From Limonium bicolor (lineage: Eukaryota; Streptophyta; Magnoliopsida; Caryophyllales; Plumbaginaceae), in contig CM041783.1 in NCBI GenBank assembly GCA_023374045.1, positions 90,555,298-90,619,297 of the forward strand: a stretch of DNA of 64,000 bases, in the 5' to 3' direction. Every line of letters begins with the position of its first letter. Within the stretch, counting starts at the first letter, position 1. The position numbers were made by a program, and so were the translations under genes. The notes beneath the pieces were generated by a model that worked only from the letters and a program-made list of their open reading frames with translations, ran no database searches and was not told where the DNA came from. Positions 55,667 through 64,000 of this stretch are shown here, piece after piece.

Positions 55667-55745
55667 CTAGCTGGAACAAAAAAAAAAAGAATAAGAAGAA
55701 GAAAGGGCAAAAGGAGAAACAAAAGTCGAAGGCCTAAAAGTTTAC
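55667..55745 (-). other. Antisense gene intron 5
   Basis: Donor CATG/GTAAAC and acceptor CCAGCTAG following a pyrimidine run. Using the second AG keeps phase. 79 nt. Confidence 0.7.
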
Positions 55746-56168
55746 CATGGCCCGATGGCTCAGTATTCTCGGCTTGAGAGTGAGACTTGGCTTCCTCCAG
55801 CTCTTTTATTCTCTCCTTCAGCCTGGTCCTCTCTTCTATCAGGGCAGCTTTATCCACAGCAAGGGTTTTCTTCTTCTCTTCCAAAAGAGAGTAATCTCGG
55901 AGCAGAGACTGCTTCTCTTGATCAAAGGAGGACCTCGACTGCTCTTCCAGTGCGGCCTTTTCTTCCGACAGGCGATCAAGCTCCCGCATAAGCTTTTCTT
56001 TTTCCTTCACAAGGGCTTCATTCTCCCGTTGAAGAGTTTGCTTCTCCAGCTCGAGCGTTTCAGCCTCCTGCTTGAAAGAGTTCCTCTCCTGATAGAAAAA
56101 GGCCTTGTCAGCCTGAAGAGAGTTCACTTCGTTCCGGTGCATAGAGCGCACCTGATCCAGCATAATAT

Positions 56169-56230
56169 CTAGGTCAAAGAAGGACCGAATCAGCTTATCT
56201 TTAACAAGGAAAAAAGAGATGGTTTCATAC
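56169..56230 (-). other. Antisense gene intron 4 (phase not kept)
   Basis: Donor GCG/GTATGA and acceptor TGACCTAG are the best sites, but the joint does not keep the frame, so a small indel or another site is involved. Confidence 0.5.
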
Positions 56231-56551
56231 CGCTATCAAAGTATTGCCAGGTTCCTTGATCCGGCCTCTTAGAGAGAAGTTCTCCTCCCAGAGTTTCTTC
56301 AGCTGCAACTCATACTCATCACGCTGACGCTTGCATTCTCACCGGGACAACTACAGGTCTTTGTTTATTGCCTCAGTTCTCTCCTTTGCCTTACGGTCGA
56401 TCTCGTACTCAACCTGGTCAATGTAAGCATCATGAGAAGAGCGGGACAGCTTCAGTTCCTCTTCAACATTGTTGGCTCGGCTTTCCTCATAGCGAAGCCT
56501 GGATTGAAGGTTGCCAAAGTGAACCTCAGCACTTTGGGCCATGGACATCAC

Positions 56552-56633
56552 CTAAAAACAACACAATTCATAAAAACAAGGAAAAAGCCAAACCAAAGCA
56601 GAAGAGAAACACAAAAGGGATACGCATGCTAAC
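56552..56633 (-). other. Antisense gene intron 3
   Basis: Donor TTCAG/GTTAGC and acceptor GTTTTTAG. Phase 0 on both sides. 82 nt. Confidence 0.75.
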
Positions 56634-57169
56634 CTGAAATATTCCCCCCCACATCATGTCAAACACTTCATTTATTGGGAGGGAATGCCGCATGATAGCA
56701 TCTGCCCCCCCATCTCCGATCCGCAGCCTTTTTTTAGTAGCAGTAAAGGTTGCCGGAGGGGCAAAGATCTCGTCTGGATGACCACATCTCTTTATTGCCT
56801 CCTTCCAGACAGAGGAGTACTTGGCAGAGTCGCAGGTTATCAAAGGAAGAGGGTGCCCGCAATGGTAGAACCACCCTTCCTTTTGGGAGGGTCCAGTATA
56901 GGACTCCTGAGCAGGAGGAGGAGGGGAAGAAGAAGAAGAAGCTATGTAGTCCTCTCTCTGCTTACTCCGGAGCTCAGGATCCTCCGGCACCTGGCGATAC
57001 TCCATTGCTCTATCCCTTGCCGCATCCATGGCCGTAGCAACATCAATGGAGAATGATCCTGAAGCCTCGGGATCACCAGAGGTTTGTCCTTCTCCTGATG
57101 CCCCTGGCTCTGTGGCCTTCGACTTTGATGTAGTTTTCTTTTTTAGTCTTTTCTTGACAGGAGCGGGGA

Positions 57170-57280
57170 CTGCCGCAATAATAAAAACTGTTAGGACCAG
57201 AAGGTTGAAACTGGAAGTGGAAGGATACTAAAAAGGGAAGAGAAGTAAAGAACAAGAAAAAGCAGCGAAACAACCAAAAC
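57170..57280 (-). other. Antisense gene intron 2
   Basis: Donor GAAG/GTTTTG and acceptor GCGGCAG (or CCTAACAG, ending at 57188). Both acceptors keep phase; they are 18 nt apart, allowing a six-residue length variant. Confidence 0.7.
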
Positions 57281-57745
57281 CTTCTTCAGCCGAAGGACCA
57301 GCACGGAAGTCTGTGGCCTCCAGGATGTTTTCCTGAGCGGGATCTGAGGAAAAGTAACCCGTTAAATCAGGAAATTGCTCGCAAATAGGAGTCGGATGAC
57401 CGGACTCCCACCCCAGGCGAGAACCAAGGTCTAAACCCGAACCAGGGGTAAGGGGAAGGAGGACACGGCGCCCAGACTTGGGGCTCACATGCCATGTACC
57501 TGACAGCCCGGCGTCAGCACGTTCAGAAGATTCTAGCCTCTTCTTTTTCTTTGAGTGACCGGCTTGGTCATCCCCGACTTCTTGCCTGGAGCGCTTTGCC
57601 GGAGGAGCACTCTCCAAAAGTTGCTTGGCCGCATCAGTAGCCGCATCTAGCGTGTCATAATAATTGATTTTTTCGTCCCCATTCTTGAAGGTGACGAAGT
57701 TCCAGCTATGAAAGGGGCCGAACTTGTCCCCATTCTGGAAGAAAT

Positions 57746-57821
57746 CTACATACAACATGTCAAAACAATGAGAAGACCGATAGGAATGACAGAATTTGTA
57801 CTAAGAGTTAAAGGCCCTTAC
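57746..57821 (-). other. Antisense gene intron 1
   Basis: Minus-strand donor CACA/GTAAGG and acceptor TGTATGTAG. Phase kept across the joint (one base plus two). 76 nt. Confidence 0.75.
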
Positions 57822-58614
57822 TGTGATATGTCTTCAGAGAAGACAAACGTGCCTTTGTAAAAAACGCCTCGACAATCGGCGATTTCTTGCTTAGTGCCCT
57901 CAGAACCTTCGAAATGGGCAGCTCAGCCGGATGGGTTTGGGGGCTGATTAGCTGACCTTTGACAACTTCAGCGCAGTATGGGACGCCCAATACTCGGCCG
58001 GATGGAGGAACAATAACGAACCACCGTGACCCCCACTCGTGAGCCTTCTTATAGTCGAAAAGGGAGTATCTAGCCTTCGCGATGAGGGTTAAGCTATCCG
58101 GGTCAACCCTAACTGTGAAGAATCGGACGAAATCGGTACCTTCCGGCCGAATTTTGCTTCCCTCGCAAAGAGAAACAAAGGCGTGGAGGTGCGAAACGGC
58201 CTTTGGGTGAAGGTGAGCAAGAGTGCAGCAGCGGCGAAGGAGGAAGCCCAACACAAAAGGGTGTGGGGGAATGGTCAGACCGGAGCAGAAAAAATCAGTG
58301 AAAACTACGTACCCACGGCCAAAATCGTCGTTAGGGTGAGAGACGGAGGATGACAGGTAAATCTACGTGCCAAGTGGGGCTTCGACATCCCTGAGACAAT
58401 CGCAAAGGGAGGAGTAATTGAGAGAGGAGGGAGAGGGTTGACGCCTAGATAGGAAGGGTCTTGTGAACTTCAGATACGAGGGGCGAAAGCCGTTGGAAGA
58501 GCGAGAGCCCTGAATCGCCTCAATGGCGGGCAAAAATTTAGCAGCGAGTTTATTCTGTTTTGCGGAGGAAGAAGACATTGTCAAGCCTAACAAAGGATCA
58601 AAGGGCGATGGCAA

Positions 58615-59110
58615 TGAAAGACAAGGTAGTACACAGCGGCAGGGGAGCGAGAGAAGAAGAATAGTCGAAGTAAAGGGGCAGTAGAAGAAGGAAGTAGGAG
58701 CTCAAAATCGGGCTTTAAGGAAAGTTTTTTCCCGCTCAAATAGATAATATATATACATGTGCGAACAGAAAGTATCATTTCTTTGCAGGGGAAGAGAAAG
58801 AGCCGCACGCTTCCTAAAGACGCTTCCGTTGTTTAGTCGAAAGAAAGACCCTGCGTATTCTACACCGAGAACAGGCGGAAAAAATTCAAAAAGGCGGTAC
58901 GAAGCAGGTTCGAACCACGAGCTACGCACATGGCCAATAAGAAGTTCCTTTTCTCCAAGTATGAAGAAAAAGAACTTGTGGGACTGAGGGATAAGGAAAA
59001 GACGAAGCTCAGACAGACCAAAGAGCCTCAGAATTAGCCGCAGTCGCAAAATTTTTCGTCGAAACACAAGACACGGAAGTTCTATTTTCTTCACCAAAAT
59101 TCAGAAAGAT
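58615..59110. other. G interior, upstream of antisense gene
   Basis: Non-coding by eye. It contains the TATA-like run at 58741-58757 and, at 58971-58987, an exact copy of the 17 nt (AGAACTTGTGGGACTGA) that precede the 3' LTR. Confidence 0.55.
58736..58760 (-). promoter_or_regulatory. Possible promoter of the antisense gene
   Basis: On the minus strand GTATATATATTATC lies about 165 bp upstream of the ATG at 58578. This would be its own promoter, separate from the LTRs. Confidence 0.45.
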
Positions 59111-59127
59111 AGAACTTGTGGGACTGA
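59111..59127 (+). other. G polypurine tract region
   Basis: AGAACTTGTGGGACTGA just before the LTR start. Exact second copy at 58971-58987. Confidence 0.6.
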
Positions 59128-59596
59128 TGAGAAGGGAAGAAATGGTGCCAAGCCAAAACAGGATACATAGAGCATCCGGCTGCTTTAGCCGGATGGAAGT
59201 AGAAACACATAGGGCATCCGGCCGTCTCCAGCCAGATGGGGATAGGACTTAGGCAAAGCAAAGTATTGTACGACCGACCGTCTGTGGTCAGTCAAACATA
59301 CTAGGAGAAGGTAGACCGTACTTATACATGTAAAATACAGGCTGGCACCATAAAAACTAGGCCCAAAATACTATAAATAGGGGGGTACCCCCATGGAATA
59401 AGACACGTAACATTTGGCAGTCAAACTTACATTCGATTCCAATATATTCTCTCTCTCTCTCCCTCTCTACTCTTCTGAGACTCTGAGATCGAGACCAGGT
59501 AATGTAGAATAGAAGATCAGATCGGGTCATGCTAGGATAAGCGTACTGTTTCATTAAGATCAGATCGAAGGATACTAGGATTGATGTACTGTTTCA
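59128..59596 (+). repeat. G 3' LTR
   Basis: 469 bp. Roughly ten differences from the 5' LTR, several of them C/T or G/A, including at CpG sites. Confidence 0.93.
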
Positions 59597-59601
59597 TAAG
59601 A
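59597..59601. repeat. Target site duplication of G, right copy
   Basis: TAAGA, identical to 50372-50376. Confidence 0.9.
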
Positions 59602-62600
59602 TAAGCTTGAGAAAACAAGGTAAATTGCTTACCTAATGGTGGTTTAAGATTTTAAGGGATGAGATTTAGATAAGTACTAATGTAGCTTAAAGCTTACATT
59701 ATGTAATGGGTTATATAACCTAGGAAAAATAAATTAAGCAAGCTTATGAACTTGTGATTAAGGAGCCAATGGAAATTAGTTAGTAAGATAAGCTTAAGGT
59801 GAATTAAGAGGACACTTATATTGCTATGGGAGCATTGTTGTGTGTATTTGCAGGTTGAAAGCTTTTATATGTGGGAAATTCAGTGTTTAAGTTTAAGTCA
59901 TTTAAGGGCCTAAGAGCCATGTCATTTAAGATCCCTAGTGCTATGCAATTTAAAATTATTGCACTATATTAAGTTTGTTGTGAATGAATTGATTTGGGTG
60001 AGGAAATATGATGAGAAAGGATTTGATGTGTGTGAGATGATTGAATGAGGAAAACAATGCATTTGGGCATGATAATATACTAGAGGTGCTATGGCGAAAT
60101 TTGAGTAGAAAACAAAGTGTTTAAGTGGTTGTTGTGAGTTAATATGACCTAGAATTTCCTAGGAGTCATTAAGAGAAATTTGAGTGGAAATGAGTTAAAT
60201 AAGTAGTTCTTGAGGTTTAGAATGACCTAGAATTGTCTAGGAGGAAATTAGAGGGTTAGGTGGGTGTATTGAACACACCAAAGTCATAGTATGAGGAATG
60301 GTAAGACTTGTGCAAAAATTTGGAGGAGAAGGTGTATAATTCTTTAAGATGATTTAGGTATGAACTAGGGTATATAACAATGAGAGTTTTGGGAAGCATG
60401 TGTAAGTGGTGAGGATGCTAGTGGTGGACTAATAAGGTTCTAGTTTTGATGGTAATGAGTGGACTAGGGAGATGAAAGAGAAAAGTGTAAGAGAATGTTG
60501 TAAATTGTCAAGGAAATGACTAGGAATGTAGAAGAGTGTGTGATCATGAGAATGGTGAGTAAATTGGGTAAAGGAGATGGAAATGTCTAAGGGGTGTGTA
60601 GCATGGTCAAGGTAAATAAAGAACAATGTTAAGGTGCTAAGAATGTGGGAGGAAATGTATAGGTAAGTTCGTGAGTTTAGGGTGATGAGTAACAAATGGA
60701 AAGTAGAGGAATTTGTGCATGGATATGCAAGATGACTTGAGGAAGTTTTGGTAAATGAACTGAAGATGAAAAATGATGTTTAAGAAGTGGTCAAACTGTT
60801 AAGGAGGGAACACTTGGGTTGGTTGAAGTTTTGGTAAGGTTACAAGTTGGAAATGAAAGGAATTATATGATAAGTGTTAGGAGTTTTTGTAAGAACTTAG
60901 TAAATGTTTAGGAAGATCGTTGGTGGTTGTTTTAATGAATTTGGTAGATGTTTTAAGGTGAGTTTAAGTGCCTAAATGGCATTAGACATATGGGGGAACT
61001 TGTGGAAGAGTTTGGGAGCAATTAGACAAATTTTGGGAAGAGTCTGCACTGGACCGACCCAGGGACCGACCCTGTCTGGGTCGGTCGAACTGTAAAACAC
61101 TGGGCGGAAATTTTTCTGGGATGGACCGACCCAGAGGATCTTGGGTCGGTCGGGTAAGTTTTAGAGGATGGAAAAAATTACTGGAATGGACCGACCCAAG
61201 GGTTGGGTCGGTCGGTGGGTCAGTCGACCCTTAATAAAAAAAACTTTCTATTTAAGAAGGTTAGATGGTGTTAGTAGTAAGCCAATGAGAGGGTAAGGAT
61301 GATTAGATGAGTAAGCATATAAGGACTCAAGGGGTTAAGTTAAGTAAACTGTTTAAGTGTTTAAAGTTAAGTTATATGAACTTAAGTGGTATAAGATGGG
61401 GAACATTAATGGCTAAGTAAGCTAAGTAAGTTGGGTTAAGATCAAGTAATTAATAACCTAAAACTGAATGAATGTTTTAGGACTTGAGAGTTTGGACTCC
61501 GGAGGAGAGTAAGCGACCGAACAACCAATGGTGAACGGTACAGTTCTTCTTGTGACCTGCTTGCTAACGAGGTGTCCCTCGGCTTGTGTGCTATTTATTT
61601 ATGAGTGCCGACTAAACAAGATAAAGCATGCAACTGGAATATTATGTTTATTGTATTGTTGTGTGATGTTTGAAAACTAACACAACTTACCGTGAGAACC
61701 TACTAACTAACGTTTAATAAGGAATCGAGTGAGACTAAGGAACACTCCCTAAAATTAGTTTGTCAAAAACCAAAAGAGGTTTAACCAACAAACTTTGTCC
61801 TGAGACTTCTACTAAATGGTACTTGGGGGGAGTGAGGAATCCGATACTGACTCCGGTCATACATGTTAAGGAAAGGGGGTCGGTATCTAAAGCAGATCCG
61901 ACTTCCACTTAAGGACTTGTCTTCGGACTTGTTGCCTAGGGTCGGTTGCCGGCTCAGCTACATTGGACATCCAGCCCAAGGTAGGAGGCATTAAGATGGT
62001 GCGGTAGGATCACCTAAATCCTAAATTTTAAGATAAGTTGTTTATTCAACCAATGGAGTTAATAACTCATTGGCTAGGGTTGCTTTTGACCCGACAAAAA
62101 TAAACATTGAGATAAGATACAATCATTTCTATTTAAAGAGTGGTTTGTATTCTAAGATTAAGATAAGGTTTGAGATAAGTTGCAACCATTTCTATTTAAA
62201 GGATGGTTTGTATTCTAAGACTGAGATAAGCTACATCCATTTCTATTTAAAGAATGGTTTGCTTTCTAAGACTAAGATAAGGACTAAGATTGAGGTAAGA
62301 TAAGGTTGGATTGAGAATAAGAGGAAACATAATTTAAGGAGTTAAATAATTGAATCATTAATTAAGGGAACGCATTTAAGTCATTCATTGTGTTTGGACT
62401 TCGATTGTTCATATTTGGCTTGTTGTTTATTGCACTTCCTATTATGTTGTGCATCGATCCAATCAACCTCCATGCTATCAACAATTAGTCGTCGTAGCCA
62501 CGTTAGCTTGGGGGCCATGAGAGGATCGTACCAGCAATTTTGCTGACCCCCTTTGGGGGCTGTTTTTACTACGCAGGTGAATGTCAGAAGGCGTCCGTCA

Positions 62601-62875
62601 TGAGAGTAAGATGAGGTAGACGTGTTACGGGTTAAGTGTAGCCTACGAGTTGTGCATGTACACTATATGGTATTTTGAGTTAGTAAGTTGTATAGGATGT
62701 GAGGGGATTGTAAAAATGACATGTATTTGGTTAAGACTTGTAAGTACTAATGTTCGGTATATTCTGTTAGTCAGACTCTGGCAAGGTCCTAGAATGTATT
62801 TGAATCCGCTGCAACGTTTGTATATATGGTGATAAGTTTGCAATAACCACGATTGGATCGAGATGGGGTGTTACA
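59602..62875 (+). repeat. C 3' LTR, second fragment
   Basis: Ends GGGTGTTACA. Very similar to 34095-37389, with a palindrome array at about 61052-61230 and tandem units at 62100-62290. Confidence 0.9.
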
Positions 62876-63450
62876 TAATTACATGATAAAAATCTACGAA
62901 ATAGGTTGGCTTCCCCAACATGGGAATTAAAATAATACTTAACCAATTAAAGTGTAACGCGCAATAACAATGTAATTAATAAACTCAGTTTACTAATGCC
63001 CTCGGTAAATCCCGGTGTTGCTTCGATTGGTGTCGAAAGCAGCTGCTAGTCTGTGTCGAACTGATGTTGCTGTGCTGCACTTCTAACTTCGGTACTGGTC
63101 AAGGACGAATTCGGCTGGGTGAGAACATGCGCAAGGTGGTAGTGGTGATGTATGGTTGGTGAAGTAAGTTCAGGTATACGGCTGGTGGTATGCGGGTGCG
63201 AATTGCAGATGGCAAAGGTTGTCGGGTATGGAAAGGATGATGGTAAATGGATGGAGGATGGTGTCGGGTGGTGTGGAACAGCGAAGGAGAATCGGAGAAT
63301 GATGGAAACAGTGAATTCTTGATTGCTGAATGATTGGCCGTAGGGGTGTATTGTGGCGCTGACTTTTGATTTTGTCGGCTAGGGCTTCGTCGTGTCGTCC
63401 CCGTCGATATATTGTTGCCTCAATTGTTTATCTACAACTGATTTCTTTAT
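62876..63450. other. Unassigned flank of C
   Basis: No coding, no repeat partner within the window and no match to H or K that would close the left end of C. GC content is somewhat higher from 63000. It ends with TAT, probably the 3-bp target duplication of the CACTA element. Confidence 0.5.
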
Positions 63451-63467
63451 CACTAGTGCAGAAAATG
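63451..63467. repeat. CACTA terminal inverted repeat
   Basis: CACTAGTGCAGAAAATG, the standard CACTA start. Confidence 0.8.
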
Positions 63468-63529
63468 TTTTTTACCACGGTTATTTTGCTCATATACCAC
63501 GGTTAGAGACCGTGGTTTATACTCGCGTG

Positions 63530-63998
63530 GTATATCGGAAAGGAATTTCCGATGGCCCATGTACACATTTTTTCCACTGTGTTTTAACCGTATACTGCAA
63601 GTTCTATCTCCACATATAGGGCAAGCTAGAGCTCCTTTAATTGTGTATCCCGAGAGGTTACCGTATGCAGGGAAATCATTGATCGTACAAAACAACATAG
63701 CCCGGAGCGTGAAGTTTTCCATACCGTATGAATCATACACCGTCGCACCTTCATTCCACAACAATTTTAAATCGTCAATAAGTGGTTGCAAAAACACATC
63801 AATTTTGTTTCCCGGTTGTTTTGGACCCGATATCAACAGAGAGAGGAGAATATGTCTGGGTTTCATACACAACCATGGTGGCAGATTGTATATTGTCAAT
63901 AAAACAGGCCAAGTATTGTGTATACTACTCAAAGTGCCATAAGGGTTCATCCCATCAGTGCATAAACCAAGTCTTAAGTTCCTTGGGTCTGTAACGAA
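63530..63998 (-). pseudogene. TNP2-type CACTA transposase fragment
   Basis: On the minus strand, open from the window edge: RLGLCTDGMNPYG, SIHNTWPVLLTIYNLPPWLC, then FLQPLIDDLKLLWNEG, RAMLFCTINDFPAYGNLSG and CPICGDRTCSIRLKH, ending GKNVYMGHRKFL near 63545. After that the frame runs on through the subterminal repeats and stops within the terminal repeat (TAG of CACTAGTG, 63453-63455). A normal TNP2 is far longer and followed by further sequence, so the 3' part is deleted. Confidence 0.8.
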
Positions 63999-64000
63999 TT

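Larger units (their letters stand above)
55477..58614 (-). pseudogene. G antisense gene, six exons: transposon-domain plus coiled coil
   Basis: Exons on the minus strand: 1, 58578 (or 58614)-57822; 2, 57745-57281; 3, 57169 (or 57187)-56634; 4, 56551-56231; 5, 56168-55746; 6, 55666 to about 55477 (cut off). Exon 1 has a serine-rich start and a domain resembling the 'putative gypsy type transposon' family: LHPKAVSHLHAFVSLCEG and WGSRWFVIVPP. Exon 2 has FGPFHSWNFV and a basic KKKKR stretch; exon 3 is KKRLKKKTT plus poly-Ser and poly-Pro, then HCGHPLPLITCDS; exons 4-6 are long coiled coil (LEKEKQTLQRENEALVKEK-type heptads). One TAG in exon 1 (58363) and TAG plus TGA in exon 4 (56340-56350) break the frame. 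Such antisense genes are known in Tat elements; the role is unknown. Confidence 0.75.
50377..59596 (+). mobile_element. Element G: Tat-type Ty3/gypsy retrotransposon, integrase deleted
   Basis: 9.2 kb, short LTRs (50377-50846 and 59128-59596), TGAGAAG start, GTTTCA end, Tat-type primer site, perfect TAAGA duplication. Sense coding: gag, protease, RT, RNase H, and the second RNase H typical of Tat. On the antisense strand, between pol and the 3' LTR, is a six-exon gene. The integrase is missing: pol stops at about 55476 and runs straight into the 3' end of the antisense gene. LTRs differ at roughly ten places by eye. Confidence 0.9.
27853..62875 (+). mobile_element. Element C: Tekay-like LTR retrotransposon hosting E, F and G
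   Basis: Parts in order: truncated 5' LTR (27853-28664 and 34095-37389, split by E), primer site, dead interior (37390-39020 and 45526-49098, split by F), polypurine tract, and 3' LTR (49099-50376 and 59602-62875, split by G). Removing the three nested elements leaves LTRs of about 4.1 kb (5', missing its first 467 bp) and 4.55 kb (3'). Same family as B. The interior has only traces of pol, so this copy is dead. Its outer target duplication cannot be checked because the left end is deleted. Confidence 0.85.
63451..64000. mobile_element. CACTA (En/Spm) transposon, left end
   Basis: Terminal repeat CACTAGTGCAGAAAATG at 63451, preceded by TAT. Subterminal motifs ACCACGGTT at 63474 and 63496, inverted ACCGTGGT at 63509, and GCGTGGTAT near 63525. 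A TNP2-type transposase segment follows on the minus strand. The other end lies past 64000. Confidence 0.82.

Noticed and set aside
55747..56172. Plus-strand 141-codon frame opposite the antisense coiled-coil exon
   Set aside because: Leucine-rich shadow of the glutamate/lysine-rich antisense strand.
62070..62303. 77-codon frame in C 3' LTR with repeated HFYLK
   Set aside because: Produced by the three tandem LTR units; broken in the 5' LTR copy.

Overview
The window is repeat-rich plant nuclear DNA. I can assign almost all 64 kb to transposable elements, nearly all LTR retrotransposons nested inside one another; no ordinary host gene, rRNA, tRNA or CRISPR array is visible. An angiosperm (probably a eudicot, which I cannot prove) is indicated by four signals: primer-binding sites matching plant tRNA-Asp and tRNA-iMet; Athila, Tat and Tekay-type Ty3/gypsy polyproteins; a Tat element carrying an antisense gene and a second RNase H; and a CACTA terminus with a TNP2-type transposase. 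Letters A-L are my own labels.

Layout. 1-129: end of a + strand LTR (L). 130-16684: minus-strand Tekay-like element B, itself inserted into the gag of chromovirus D (16685-23595, + strand). B is split at 531 by A (532-10870), a complete Athila-type element with tRNA-Asp primer site, decayed gag-pol and the target duplication ATAAC. 23596-25095: unassigned AT-rich DNA. 25096-27852: two Ty1/copia remnants, K on the minus strand and H (LTR, primer site, gag) on the + strand. 27853-62875: Tekay-like element C, whose roughly 4.5 kb LTRs and dead interior are interrupted by E (28665-34089, TSD TTAAG), F (39021-45520, TSD TCTGC) and G (50377-59596, TSD TAAGA). 62876-63450: unassigned. 63451-64000: one end of a CACTA DNA transposon with a truncated transposase.

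How the parts relate. A, E and F share the primer site, LTR ends and R-U5 sequence. E and F keep only an Athila-like zinc-knuckle protein, so they look like non-autonomous elements that depended on an A-like polymerase. All three carry a set of RNA hairpins in the last kilobase before the 3' LTR; the stems are conserved while the bases change, and several sit just before copies of the polypurine G-tract. Further covarying stems lie in U5. G is a Tat-lineage element with gag, protease, RT-RNase H, a second RNase H interrupted by an 86-nt intron-like segment, and a six-exon antisense gene. Its integrase is deleted.

The most unusual window-wide pattern is that all seven LTR families readable here (A-G), from three unrelated Ty3/gypsy lineages, carry arrays of short GC-rich palindromes built on ACCGCC, ACCGACC or GTCCGG cores, mostly just upstream of the TATA box. 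The second main lead is the hairpin plus G-tract module of A, E and F. Coordinates of LTR ends and duplications were read directly. Domain names come from recognising motifs by eye, and no database search was possible.
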